From assembly GCA_937900285.1 (NCBI GenBank), contig CALCEM010000019.1, forward strand, positions 1 through 43,939: 43,939 nucleotides of DNA, in the 5' to 3' direction. Below are positions 34,320 to 43,939 of this stretch, in pieces. Origin of the DNA: an uncultured Fretibacterium sp. (GTDB lineage Bacteria; Synergistota; Synergistia; Synergistales; Aminobacteriaceae). Every line of letters starts with the position of its first letter. The first letter of the stretch is position 1. The notes beneath the pieces were generated by a model. That model was not told the origin of the DNA. It saw nothing but the letters and a program-made list of their open reading frames with translations, and ran no database searches. Position numbers and translations under genes: made by a program.

Positions 34320-36473
34320 TTAATTTTTCTTCTCAATTTTTTTAACTCTTCTAGTATGATACATTGATAATAATACATTTATAAGAGTCTCTTTTATTAT
34401 ATTAAAATCTTTTTGCGTGAAATTTACTTCTTCAAATTGTTTCTCGTTTATTTTGCTGTTAATTACCTGGTTCACAATTTTTTCAACCGTTAAATATGCC
34501 TGCCCTTTACCGTGATTATTATCAGTTGCACCTAAATCACGAATATTTGCGGCTCTTACGGCTGCCTCAACTGAATCGGTGATCATTAATAACGCTGTTT
34601 CTCTGCTTTGAGGTTTCGGGCCGGGATAACAGAACGAAGACCACTCGACATTTTCACCGGCTGCGACTGCTTTATTATAAAAATATCTGGTGCATGTAGT
34701 TCCGTGATGTTCGGCGATAAAATCCTGAATACGTCCGGGTAATTTTGCTTCCCACGCTAATTCTAAACCGTCCTTAACATGTGAAATAATTGTGATCGCG
34801 CTCAACATTGGCGACATTTCATCGTGAATATTATGCCCTCCGCCCTGATTTTCGACAAAAAATTGAGGTCTGCGTAATTTCCCGATGTCATGGTAATAAG
34901 CTCCAGCGCGCAATAAATTAACGTCCATGTTTAATTTCATTCCTACAGCTTCGATTAAAGTCGCGATCGTTAAACTATGCTGATAAGTTCCCGGAGCATT
35001 TCTCTGCAAATCTCGCAATAAAGGATTTGAAGGATGGCTGACCTCGCGTAAAGTTGGAGCAGATAAAACCCCGATATAATTTTCAATGAACGGAAGCAAA
35101 ATCATAATAAAATGCGTTAATAAAATTTCCGCCGCCAAATATCTTAAAGCAGTCTTCCAAAAAATTCCCAACGGCACAAATAATCTAAATGAATCTTGAG
35201 TCAATGGGCTTCCCATTAAATACCGCATTAACATTCTGATTATTATGAGCAACATGGCCAAAGCGAAAGTTTTACGGCTGATTTGTTTACGGGATTCGAG
35301 CCTGCGTAAAAAATAAAATCCCGCCGTTGAAGCTATTAAAGACATTACAGCTAATAAAATGCTGTCGGAAATTGCTTGCCCGGTAATTATAAATAATCCC
35401 GAATACGTCGCAATTAATGACATGCAGAACCCTAAATAATCCGGGATACATACATACGACAAAACTACAGCCGGCAAAACTCCAGCCCCGTTAATTCTAA
35501 ATCTCGCGCAAAGTGCTTCACATGTCCAGGCGACTATTATTATAAAAACTGCGCACCACCATGAGGGTTTTTTATCTCCAGCTCCGTAACTGAAAATATT
35601 CAGCCATAAAGGCAGCATCAAAACGCAGGCAAATACTACGCATAATTGCAAAAACGGAAATAAATCCTCCGTATATCCCTGCAACCTTAATAAATTCGCC
35701 GTCTGTTCCGTCACAATTTCACCGCGCGACACTATTACATCACCGGGTTCAAGTCTTCTGTCTAAAACTGGCACATCCCTCATGGCCGCTTCTTTTGCGA
35801 GTTCAGTTAATTCTTCATCGACATGCAACATTAAATTTCCAAATCTGGACAAAATTTGATAAATTAAATTTGCATCGTTCGAAGATTTTACGTTTTTGTT
35901 AATTTCGTCCCATAAAATTGAAGTCTCCGCAGAACTGTCCATTAAAACGCCTTCGGAACTTAAACGGTCAAAATATGAGCTTCCGACTTGATACGTTAAA
36001 TTTAAAATTCTCGTCCGTTCTGTTTCGCTTAAATTATAAATTGCTTTTACTAATGGTTCAGGTAATTTTGAACTCGGTTTATTATTTTTGATATTTTCGA
36101 GCCTTTGTTTTAAACGCGATTTAGCCGAAACATCCATAACGCTGACACCTGCTACACTATCCCGGACCATTGTGCGCAAATTTTCGGCTACTTCCTGATC
36201 ATCATAACGAACACTCGCAATTACGCGATAAGTTTCCGGCGAAGGTTTACCGACTACAAAACTATCTCCGCGCCTGTTCAAAAAAAGCCATTGAGCAATA
36301 ACTATAACGCTCCCGACGATCAATAAAATTATTACGGGCAAAATAAATTTTGAAATTGACGCGGAATTTTTACGCCAAAAATTTTTTAAACTTGATGAAT
36401 TATTTATATTTGCGCCTGGAATTTTATTTTTATTAGCTTGATTAAATTTTCTTTTCATTTTCGTAACGTTCAT
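34320..36473 (-). CDS. pgpH: 7TM-HD cyclic-di-AMP phosphodiesterase PgpH family
   Basis: This 717-residue membrane protein has a single N-terminal anchor (about 39-66), an extracytoplasmic 7TMR-HDED domain (to about 265), seven membrane helices (about 270-480) and a cytoplasmic HD domain. In the latter, LRAGAYYHDIGKLRRPQFF gives His528-Asp529, with HNIHDEMSPMLSA and IAEHHGTT downstream as further metal ligands. PgpH of this architecture hydrolyses c-di-AMP; the substrate is inferred from family. The start overlaps phoH by 32 bases, and a second ATG lies five codons in. Confidence 0.93.
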   Translation of the reverse strand: MNVTKMKRKFNQANKNKIPGANINNSSSLKNFWRKNSASISKFILPVIILLIVGSVIVIAQWLFLNRRGDSFVVGKPSPETYRVIASVRYDDQEVAENLRTMVRDSVAGVSVMDVSAKSRLKQRLENIKNNKPSSKLPEPLVKAIYNLSETERTRILNLTYQVGSSYFDRLSSEGVLMDSSAETSILWDEINKNVKSSNDANLIYQILSRFGNLMLHVDEELTELAKEAAMRDVPVLDRRLEPGDVIVSRGEIVTEQTANLLRLQGYTEDLFPFLQLCVVFACVLMLPLWLNIFSYGAGDKKPSWWCAVFIIIVAWTCEALCARFRINGAGVLPAVVLSYVCIPDYLGFCMSLIATYSGLFIITGQAISDSILLAVMSLIASTAGFYFLRRLESRKQISRKTFALAMLLIIIRMLMRYLMGSPLTQDSFRLFVPLGIFWKTALRYLAAEILLTHFIMILLPFIENYIGVLSAPTLREVSHPSNPLLRDLQRNAPGTYQHSLTIATLIEAVGMKLNMDVNLLRAGAYYHDIGKLRRPQFFVENQGGGHNIHDEMSPMLSAITIISHVKDGLELAWEAKLPGRIQDFIAEHHGTTCTRYFYNKAVAAGENVEWSSFCYPGPKPQSRETALLMITDSVEAAVRAANIRDLGATDNNHGKGQAYLTVEKIVNQVINSKINEKQFEEVNFTQKDFNIIKETLINVLLSMYHTRRVKKIEKKN

Positions 36474-37395
36474 AAGCCTGCACGATTTTTTGTACTAATT
36501 CATGCCGCACCACATCAGCATAATTTAAATTTATAAATCCAATTCCCTTTATGCCGTCCAAAATATTTTTTACGCTTTTTAAACCTGATTGAGAATTTCC
36601 AGGTAAATCAATTTGAGTAATGTCACCAGTTACAACAGCTTTTGAGCCGAAACCTAAACGGGTTAAAAACATTTTCATTTGTTTAGATGTAGTGTTCTGA
36701 GCTTCGTCCAAAATTATAAAGCACTGATTTAAAGTTCTGCCACGCATGTAAGCCAGCGGAGCAATTTCGATAATTCCCTTATCTGTGTAGCGCGTAAATT
36801 TTTCCGGCGATAACAATTCGCAAAAAGCATCATATAACGGCCTTACATAAGGTTCAATTTTTTCGCGCAGATCACCCGGCAAATATCCTAAACTTTCACC
36901 GGCTTCAACAGCAGGACGAACTAAAATAATGCGCTCGATCTTGTCAGCTTTCAACATTGAGACGGCTTCACAAACTGCCAAATATGTTTTACCAGTTCCA
37001 GCCGGCCCGGTTGCAAATAAAATATTATTTTCGCGAATAGCCCTTATATAATTCCGCTGTCCCGGTGTTTTGGCTCTTATAGGTTTGCCTCGTGAAGTAG
37101 TGCAGATTATTTCGGAATATAAACCAGTTAAATTTAATTCGTGACCTTCGGCGAGTGCGTCCATTGCGTGACGAATATCAGCCGGACAAATTTCGTTACC
37201 ATTTTCGGCGACTGAAATTAATTCACTCAATAATTTTTTTACTATTCTGACCGGTTCAAGATCAGGACCGCTCACGTGAACGGCCCCGTTGTTTATGCTT
37301 AAACTTACAGGATAACGAGATTCGATAATTTTAAAATTTTCATCGTGCTGGCCTGTAATTTTTGATAATGCTTCACTTGATAACGGAATGTCCAT
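36442..37395 (-). CDS. phoH: PhoH family ATPase
   Basis: This 317-residue PhoH/YbeZ-type protein has an N-terminal nucleic-acid-binding-like stretch and a P-loop domain: GPAGTGKTYLAV (130-141), ILVRPAVEAGESLGYLPGDLREKIEPYVRPLYDA, the Walker B FIILDEAQNTTSKQMKMFLTRLGFGSKAVVTGDITQIDLP and SGL. YbeZ works with YbeY in rRNA processing in other bacteria, and here the gene order phoH-pgpH-ybeY keeps them together. ATG directly follows the stop of the oadA-like gene with no gap; the 3' end overlaps pgpH. Confidence 0.96.
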   Translation of the reverse strand: MDIPLSSEALSKITGQHDENFKIIESRYPVSLSINNGAVHVSGPDLEPVRIVKKLLSELISVAENGNEICPADIRHAMDALAEGHELNLTGLYSEIICTTSRGKPIRAKTPGQRNYIRAIRENNILFATGPAGTGKTYLAVCEAVSMLKADKIERIILVRPAVEAGESLGYLPGDLREKIEPYVRPLYDAFCELLSPEKFTRYTDKGIIEIAPLAYMRGRTLNQCFIILDEAQNTTSKQMKMFLTRLGFGSKAVVTGDITQIDLPGNSQSGLKSVKNILDGIKGIGFINLNYADVVRHELVQKIVQAYERYENEKKI

Positions 37396-38793
37396 TTATG
37401 CCGGGTAAGCTGCTGGATCTGCTTGAGCCTGTAGACCCATATCGCGCGAATGTTTACGGGCGTATTTTTTCGGCAGGAAATCTTTTGCGACTTGCGGGAA
37501 CATTATCCAAGTTAAAGCGTCTTCCTCTTCTGTCATCCAAGGCTGAGCATCTTTGCGAGCTTGTTCCATTTCCGGAGCGATTTTTTCACCTGGACGGCAT
37601 GTAATAGGCTGTTCATTCCCAACGGCCATTTTTTGAACTTCAGGATCAAACGGAGCTGGCGGCATTCCGTAATACCCTAAAAAATATTGTCTTATTTCTT
37701 TCGGGAAAATTTTCCAGCGTCCGCGCAAAACGTTTAAAGTCGCTTGAGTTCCGACCATTTGGCTCGACGGTGTAACTAACGGAGGGAAGCCCATTGCTTC
37801 GCGTACTACAGGAACCTCTTTTAAAACGTCTTCGAGCTTATCAATCGCGTTCATTTCTTTTAACTGGTTGACCATGTTCGAATACATTCCGCCGGGAATC
37901 TGATAACGCAGAATATTAATATTAACGCCAGCGATCGCCGGTAATAAATCTTTATATTTTTCGCGTAAAGTTTTGAAATATTCGCAAATCGGTAATAATT
38001 TTTCGATCTGGATTCCTGTATCCCATTCGGTATTTTCTAAAGCTGCGACCATTGATTCCGTGGGGGGTTGACTTGTTCCCATTGCAAACGGTGAGATGGC
38101 TGTGTCAATAATTTCCGCACCAGCTTCAACACCAGCAAAATACATCATGCTCGCGAGTCCTGTCGTGTAATGGCTGTGTAATTCAATCGGAAGGTCTGTT
38201 TTTTCTTTGATGGCTTTTACGAGTTTAATGCAGTCTCCTGGACTTAATAAACCGGCCATGTCTTTAATTGCGATCGAGTCTGCACCCATTTCAGTCATTT
38301 TTTTGGCCATGTTTGCAAAAGCTTCGAGCGTGTGAACTGGTGAAAGAGTATAAGCGATACATAATTGTAAATGCGCGCCCTCTTTTTTAACTTGATCGGC
38401 TGCAATTTCGACGTTGCGCAAATCGTTTAAAGCGTCAAAAACTCTAACGATGTCGATGCCATTCCCGACAGCTTTTTTTACAAATTCGCGCACAACATCA
38501 TCAGCGTAATGACGATAACCGACCAAATTTTGACCGCGTAATAACATTTGTAATTTTGCTTTTTTAATTCTCGCGCGGATCAATCTCAATCTTTCCCAAG
38601 GATCTTCATCAAGAAATCTCATGCAGCTATCAAAAGTAGCACCGCCCCACATTTCCAAAGCCCAATAACCTGCTTCATCCATTTGTTCGAGTATTGGGAG
38701 CATATCTTTTGTAGTCATTCGAGTAGCGATTAAAGATTGATGGGCATCACGTAAAGCGGTTTCAGTTACGCGTACACGTTTTTCTCCTGCCAT
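37396..38793 (-). CDS. Carboxyltransferase subunit (oxaloacetate decarboxylase alpha / pyruvate carboxylase B type)
   Basis: This 465-residue protein has the carboxyltransferase TIM barrel: VTETALRDAHQSLIATRMTTKDMLPILEQ, ALEMWGGATFDSCMRFLDEDPWERLR, LLRGQNLVGYRHYADDVV, the carboxylated-lysine region SIAIKDMAGLL and the metal site ELHSHYTTG. The conserved barrel ends in a post-barrel domain (QATLNVLRGRWKIFPKEIRQYFLGYYG). The C-terminal biotinyl domain with its AMKM motif, present in full-length OadA and PycB, is absent, so a separate biotin carrier would be needed. Neither it nor the membrane beta subunit is in the window. AGGAGG precedes ATG. It abuts phoH. Confidence 0.92.
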   Translation of the reverse strand: MAGEKRVRVTETALRDAHQSLIATRMTTKDMLPILEQMDEAGYWALEMWGGATFDSCMRFLDEDPWERLRLIRARIKKAKLQMLLRGQNLVGYRHYADDVVREFVKKAVGNGIDIVRVFDALNDLRNVEIAADQVKKEGAHLQLCIAYTLSPVHTLEAFANMAKKMTEMGADSIAIKDMAGLLSPGDCIKLVKAIKEKTDLPIELHSHYTTGLASMMYFAGVEAGAEIIDTAISPFAMGTSQPPTESMVAALENTEWDTGIQIEKLLPICEYFKTLREKYKDLLPAIAGVNINILRYQIPGGMYSNMVNQLKEMNAIDKLEDVLKEVPVVREAMGFPPLVTPSSQMVGTQATLNVLRGRWKIFPKEIRQYFLGYYGMPPAPFDPEVQKMAVGNEQPITCRPGEKIAPEMEQARKDAQPWMTEEEDALTWIMFPQVAKDFLPKKYARKHSRDMGLQAQADPAAYPA

Positions 38794-38856
38794 TAAAATT
38801 CTTCCTCCTGTTTAAAATAAAATTTAAAAATTGCGTTGAACACAATAAATTATACT

Positions 38857-39654
38857 TTAACTTTTTAATTTATCCTTCGCAATATTCCAGAAATTATCAA
38901 GCTCATTTAAATTATAATCGCTTAAATTTTTGCCTTCTGAGTTTGCTAAATCCTCCATAATTTTAAATCTCGCCTTAAATTTGTCGCATACTTTAGATAA
39001 AGCAGCATCGGGATTAATTTTTAAATATCTTGCAAGATTGACCGTCATAAATAAAATATCGCCTAATTCTTCGGACATGTGATTTAAATCATTTTCGTTT
39101 ACTGCCTGTTTTAATTCTTTAATTTCCTCGTCGAGTTTATTAAAAAGTGGCTGCGAATTTCCGGCCGGCCAATCAAATCCAACGTGTGCAGCTTTAGCTT
39201 GAATCCTGTCAGCTTTCAACAATGGCGGCAAACCATCCGGGACTCCTGATAAAATTGATGTGCTTTGATTTTTAGATTTACGTTCTTCGGATTTAATTTT
39301 CTCCCAATTCTTTAAAACTTCTTCGGGGTTATCGGCCTTAACATTTCCGAAAACGTGAGGATGTCTGCGGATTAATTTATCGCAAATGGTTCGAACGACA
39401 TCAGAAATATTAAATTCTCCTTTTTCGTTAGCAATTGAAGCGACAAACACGACTTGTAATAATAAGTCTCCTGCTTCTTCTTTAATATTCTGCATATCAT
39501 TTTTATTAATTGCGTCGGTTAATTCGTATGCTTCTTCAGTTATGGGAGTGCATAAAGTTTCGAGAGTTTGTTTTCTGTCCCAAGGGCAGCCGCCTGGAGC
39601 GCGTAATTTTTCGATAATATTAACTATTTCATCGAAGTAATGAATTTTGATCAC
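38857..39654 (-). CDS. mazG: Nucleoside triphosphate pyrophosphohydrolase MazG
   Basis: MazG hydrolyses (d)NTPs to monophosphates and pyrophosphate, a housecleaning role. The 265-residue protein has two tandem MazG helical domains: N-terminal APGGCPWDRKQTLETLCTPITEEAYELTDAI with the EExxE metal site and EEAGDLLLQVVF, then C-terminal DEEIKELKQAV and EELGDILFMTVNLARYL. Length is normal. The frame opens with GTG at 39654, but the ribosome site there is poor and the exact start is uncertain within a few codons. It is divergent from prmA and 63 bases upstream of the oadA-like gene. Confidence 0.95.
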   Translation of the reverse strand: MIKIHYFDEIVNIIEKLRAPGGCPWDRKQTLETLCTPITEEAYELTDAINKNDMQNIKEEAGDLLLQVVFVASIANEKGEFNISDVVRTICDKLIRRHPHVFGNVKADNPEEVLKNWEKIKSEERKSKNQSTSILSGVPDGLPPLLKADRIQAKAAHVGFDWPAGNSQPLFNKLDEEIKELKQAVNENDLNHMSEELGDILFMTVNLARYLKINPDAALSKVCDKFKARFKIMEDLANSEGKNLSDYNLNELDNFWNIAKDKLKS

Positions 39655-39785
39655 CTGATAAATTATAAAAATTTTAAAATTTAATTCATGATAGCATACA
39701 TAAAAATATAAATAATTTGCATATTCCTAATTTAGATTATTATAATTTTTCGTGCTATAAAATTCCGGAGGCTTAAATAAAAAAT

Positions 39786-40670
39786 ATGTGCGATAAAAAT
39801 AATAATAAAAATTTTTGGTGGACAGTAGATTTAAATTTAAATAATGATAATGACGAAGAAATTTTAAATAATCTCGCAATTTTATCCGGCGCGTTGGGTT
39901 CTGAAATTTTATTAAATTCAAACGGTAAAAATTATTTACGAGCTTATTTTAATTCAAATGATGACCCTGACGAAATCATAAAAAAATTTAAAGAACTCGC
40001 AAATAATAATATAAACGATTATAAAATTTTTAAGACGAATAATCAGGCTTGGGACACTCAGCATTATGAAGCGTTTCCGCCGTTGGAAGTTGGAAAAAAT
40101 TTAATTGTTTCGGCTCCTTGGCATGAAGATAAAATTAAAAATCAGCCTGATAGATTAGCAATTTATATTTTTCCTGCGAGCGCGTTCGGGACTGGTTATC
40201 ATGAGAGCACCCAAATAGCTTTAACTCTGCTTGAGGAAACTGTTAAGCCGCAAATAAAAATTTTAGATGTCGGAACGGGTTCAGGAATATTATTTATAAC
40301 AGCTTTAAAACTTGGTGCGAAATTTGCTTATGCTCGTGATATTGATCCAATTGCTATAACCGAAGCAGAACGAAACATGAAATTAAATAATATAGACAAA
40401 AATTTATGTAAAATCGAAGTTGCGGACCTTTTAAAAAATTTTGATGATCGAGTAAATATTTTAACTGCAAATATTTTATTAGCTCCGAATTTGGAATTAC
40501 TGCCGAATGTAAAAAATATTTTAGAGCCTGATGGAGTTGCGATATTTTCCGGCATGACTGTTAAAGAGCGTGAAAAATTTATTGACGGCGTAAACAAAAA
40601 TTCCGGCTTGAAAATCGTCAGTGAAATAAAATTAAACGATTGGTGGGGCTGTAAAGCGGTTATAGCGTAA
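39786..40670 (+). CDS. prmA: Ribosomal protein L11 methyltransferase (PrmA)
   Basis: PrmA methylates ribosomal protein L11 using S-adenosylmethionine. The 294-residue protein has a variable Asn-rich N-terminal substrate-binding domain, then the family block FPASAFGTGYHESTQIALTLLE (129-150), the SAM-binding loop KILDVGTGSGILFITALKLGA (158-178), ARDIDPIAITEAERNMKLN and the catalytic-type NILLAPN. GGAGG precedes ATG. The stop overlaps the mtaB start (TAATG), so the genes are coupled. Confidence 0.95.
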   Translation: MCDKNNNKNFWWTVDLNLNNDNDEEILNNLAILSGALGSEILLNSNGKNYLRAYFNSNDDPDEIIKKFKELANNNINDYKIFKTNNQAWDTQHYEAFPPLEVGKNLIVSAPWHEDKIKNQPDRLAIYIFPASAFGTGYHESTQIALTLLEETVKPQIKILDVGTGSGILFITALKLGAKFAYARDIDPIAITEAERNMKLNNIDKNLCKIEVADLLKNFDDRVNILTANILLAPNLELLPNVKNILEPDGVAIFSGMTVKEREKFIDGVNKNSGLKIVSEIKLNDWWGCKAVIA

Positions 40671-41980
40671 TGAGAATTTTAGTAAAAGTTTTTGGCTGTC
40701 GTTCTAGTTTATGCGAAGGTGAATATATTGCCGGCGAGTTAATAAATTTCGGCCATGAAATTACGGACGATGTAAATTTAAATTATGATGATGCTGTAAT
40801 AGTAACATGTTCCGTGACATCAGAAGCTGACAAAAAATGCAGGCAGTTAATTAGGCGTGCGAGGCGTTCAATTGGAGTAAATGGAATTTTGGCGGTGTGC
40901 GGATGCTGGAGTGAAAATATAAATATTGAGAGTGCTAAAGATTTGGGAATTAATATTTTAACTGGTTCGAAGCATAAAAATATTTTGCCTGAAGTTTTAA
41001 ATAACATGATTTTAACGGGCGAAAGAAACGAAAAAAATTTTATAGATTTGCGGAACATAAATATAAATATTGGCGAATGGGAAGAGCTGAAAATTTTGAG
41101 ACCTGTAATGCATTCGAGGGCGTTTATAAAAATTCAGGATGGCTGCGATCATTTTTGCACGTATTGCGTAATACCATTTTTGCGAGGTCGCCCGGTCAGC
41201 AGGCCAATTGAAAATATAATCAGCGAGCTAAAAATTTTAGATTCAAACGGGACGCGTGAGATAATTTTAACGGGTATACATTTGGGAATTTACGGGCGTG
41301 AGATAAATACGTCACTTGCGGAATTAATAAATAAAATTTCCGGATTAAAATTAAAAAATATTGTGCGTTTAAGATTGGGGTCGCTTGAGCCTTTTTGTTT
41401 GGATGAAAAATTATTAAGAGCGCTTAAAGATTGTGAAATATTTTGCAGACATTTGCATTTACCTTTACAGAGCGGGGACGATGAGATTTTAAAATCAATG
41501 CGGCGCGGATATAATGCCGGCGGGTTTTGTAAGATATGTGAGAACGCGCGTAAAAATTTAGGTGATGGATTGCATATTTCGAGCGATATTTTAACGGGAT
41601 TTCCCGGCGAGACTGATGAGGCGTTCAATAACACTCTTAAAATTATGCGTAAAACTGAATTGGGTCGGGTTCATGTATTTCCGTATTCTGAGCGGGCTGG
41701 AACTGTAGCAGAAAAATTAAAAAATAAAGTTGACAATAAAATTAAATCGTTGCGAACATCTGAAGCTATAAAATTGGGCGGTGAATTATTTAAGAATTAC
41801 GCTGAAAAATTTGTAAATTCTGACGTTGAAATTTTGGCTGAAAAAAATTCATGTGGCCATGCAAAAAATTATGTTGAAGCCGAATGCGTAAATAAAAATT
41901 TAATTGAGAATAATATATATAATTTGCGGGTAATAAATATATCATCAGATGGAAAATTCAAGTGTGAGCATAGGGATTAA
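40670..41980 (+). CDS. mtaB: tRNA t6A37 methylthiotransferase MtaB
   Basis: MtaB is a radical-SAM enzyme that adds a methylthio group to N6-threonylcarbamoyladenosine at position 37 of ANN-decoding tRNAs. The 436-residue protein has the UPF0004 domain with Cys10, Cys47 and Cys79 for the auxiliary cluster, the radical-SAM motif DGCDHFCTYCVIPFLRGR (Cys159, Cys163, Cys166), GIHLGIYGREI, LHLPLQSGDDEILKSMRRGY, ILTGFPGETDEAF, HVFPYSERAGT, and a C-terminal TRAM-like region. It overlaps prmA by one base and the next gene by 32 bases. Confidence 0.96.
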   Translation: MRILVKVFGCRSSLCEGEYIAGELINFGHEITDDVNLNYDDAVIVTCSVTSEADKKCRQLIRRARRSIGVNGILAVCGCWSENINIESAKDLGINILTGSKHKNILPEVLNNMILTGERNEKNFIDLRNININIGEWEELKILRPVMHSRAFIKIQDGCDHFCTYCVIPFLRGRPVSRPIENIISELKILDSNGTREIILTGIHLGIYGREINTSLAELINKISGLKLKNIVRLRLGSLEPFCLDEKLLRALKDCEIFCRHLHLPLQSGDDEILKSMRRGYNAGGFCKICENARKNLGDGLHISSDILTGFPGETDEAFNNTLKIMRKTELGRVHVFPYSERAGTVAEKLKNKVDNKIKSLRTSEAIKLGGELFKNYAEKFVNSDVEILAEKNSCGHAKNYVEAECVNKNLIENNIYNLRVINISSDGKFKCEHRD

Positions 41981-42907
41981 CTACGGAGCTAAAGATTTAC
42001 GAGCCGGATATTTTGATGGCGGTAATAATTTTAAATTTATAGCTTCCGGAAAAAGTTTAAACAATTTGCGCGAGAGATCAGAAATATTTTTAAATGATTT
42101 TATAGATTTTTGCGTGATAGCTGTACATGAAAATTTGAATCTTGATGAGGATAATATAATTTTAAATGCGCGTTCAGCAGGTTTTAAAGACGTTAAAATT
42201 ATTGATGAGCGTGAAGCAAAAATTTCGGCGTTAAATGCGTTAAAGATTTCGGGAAAAATATTAATATGCGAAATAGAGAATTTACAGACCGAAATAACGA
42301 TTTATGAAAATAATAAAATTCTTGAGAACGTGATAAATAAAAATATTTGCGAAAATAAATTTAATGAGATGTTCAACGAGTTTTTAAATTTGAGATTCTC
42401 GCGTAAAATCAGTAAAGAAGTTTCGGAACAGATCAGAATAATTTTAAACGATCAAGAATATTTTAATTATATGTCCGTAAGAATTTGCCGTGAGGATTTT
42501 GAGAGATTAATATATTTTAAAATTCTGGAGCTTGTTCATATTATCAAGCGTTTAATAAAAATTTATAACCCGGATAAATTTATAATTACGGGCGAAGCTT
42601 GTAAAATTCCGTTGATAATAAAAACTTTTTTGAGCAAAATAAATTTAAATCCTGAATTTATTGACGATATAATTTTACGTGGAGCTTCTAAAATTGCCGG
42701 AAATGCAAACGAAAAAATAAACCCTGAAAATAAATTAAACGAGCTTAGAAACGAAATAATTTATATAGAGAGTTATTTATTAAACCGGCATCAAAAGGAC
42801 AGAATTTATAAAATTTTTAAGCATGTTGAAAGCAATCCCGAACCAGAAATTTTAAAGATGTTTAGCGATCTGATTCAGGATATAAAAAATTTACGAGACG
42901 ATGCATT

Positions 42908-42911
<4 letters not shown>
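41949..42911 (+). CDS. Degenerate Hsp70/actin-fold ATPase-like protein
   Basis: This 320-residue protein matches the layout of an Hsp70 nucleotide-binding domain with eroded motifs. SIGINYGAKDLRAGYFDGG (7-25) stands where DnaK has IGIDLGTTNSxVA, EAKISALNAL where EPTAAALAYG occurs, FIITGEACKIPLIIKTF where VLVGGSSRIPxV occurs, and ILRGASKIAG where VALGAAxxA occurs. There is no substrate-binding domain; the C-terminus is helical. ATP binding may be lost. It is coupled to mtaB by a 32-base overlap; the start could be ATG 41949 or GTG 41964. The assignment rests on motif order only, so function is unknown. Its stop overlaps that of the convergent glycosyltransferase by four bases. Confidence 0.65.

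Positions 42912-43939
<1,028 letters not shown>

Noticed and set aside
38062..38067. G6 tract in the oadA-like gene as a phase-variable site
   Set aside because: It encodes the conserved Pro-Pro of SQPPTES in frame; the gene is intact and housekeeping in type.

Overview
The window looks like one contig from an AT-rich, diderm, flagellated member of the Synergistota. Two large secreted proteins (10879-15279 and 27405-31926) end in the same tail: a Ser/Gly-rich stretch, Gly-Cys-Asn, a hydrophobic helix and a basic end. I recognise this from memory as the Synergist-CTERM sorting signal. P-ring and L-ring flagellar genes show that an outer membrane is present. TTG starts are common, and Asn/Lys-rich linkers reflect the base composition. 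I saw no rRNA, tRNA, insertion sequence, CRISPR array or prophage, and no gene-free stretch above 300 bases.

Layout. 1-3345: the N-terminus of a family 2 glycosyltransferase cut by the left edge, uvrB, and a convergent family 11 (fucosyl)transferase. 3391-9673 (minus): larB-mreB-flgF-flgG-flgA-flgH-flgI in one direction. 9739-10730 (minus): a SMUG1-type uracil-DNA glycosylase and a small membrane protein. 10879-15279 (plus): a papain-family protease with Ig-like repeats. 15408-16112 (plus): a promoter, a heptanucleotide repeat and a 195-residue DGQHR-motif protein. 16171-20892 (minus): glgP-glgA-glgC, a glycogen storage and mobilisation set. 21062-27277 (minus): a NERD-domain helicase, a DUF1275 membrane protein and an AddA-like helicase-nuclease with an apparent Fe-S nuclease. 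27405-31926 (minus): a giant FG-GAP/CARDB surface protein split by a G9 tract. 32139-39654 (minus): a two-cluster ferredoxin, then mazG, oadA-like, phoH, pgpH, ybeY and a CorC-family protein. 39786-42911 (plus): prmA-mtaB and a degenerate Hsp70-like ATPase. 42908-43939 (minus): a second family 2 glycosyltransferase whose 5' region is a heptanucleotide repeat that runs into the right edge.

The most interesting signal is a set of simple-sequence repeats whose unit lengths are not multiples of three (1, 5, 7 and 7 bases). All of them sit on surface or glycan-type genes. (a) A G9 tract, coding strand, puts the signal-peptide half of the Synergist-CTERM protein out of frame with its body; eight Gs would give one protein of about 1506 residues. 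(b) Two unrelated genes, the fucosyltransferase and the DGQHR protein, share one promoter plan: TTGACA, exactly 16 bases, TACAAT or TAAAAT, then a tandem repeat (5-mer or 7-mer) starting 0-1 base after the -10 box. (c) An approximately 8-copy 7-mer runs in the reading frame of the right-hand glycosyltransferase. (d) The left edge ends in a G tract inside another glycosyltransferase. Together these look like contingency (phase-variation) loci, some switching reading frame and some apparently tuning transcription initiation. The housekeeping genes show no comparable repeats, apart from a degenerate AT pentamer between mreB and flgF and an in-frame hexamer in flgH.
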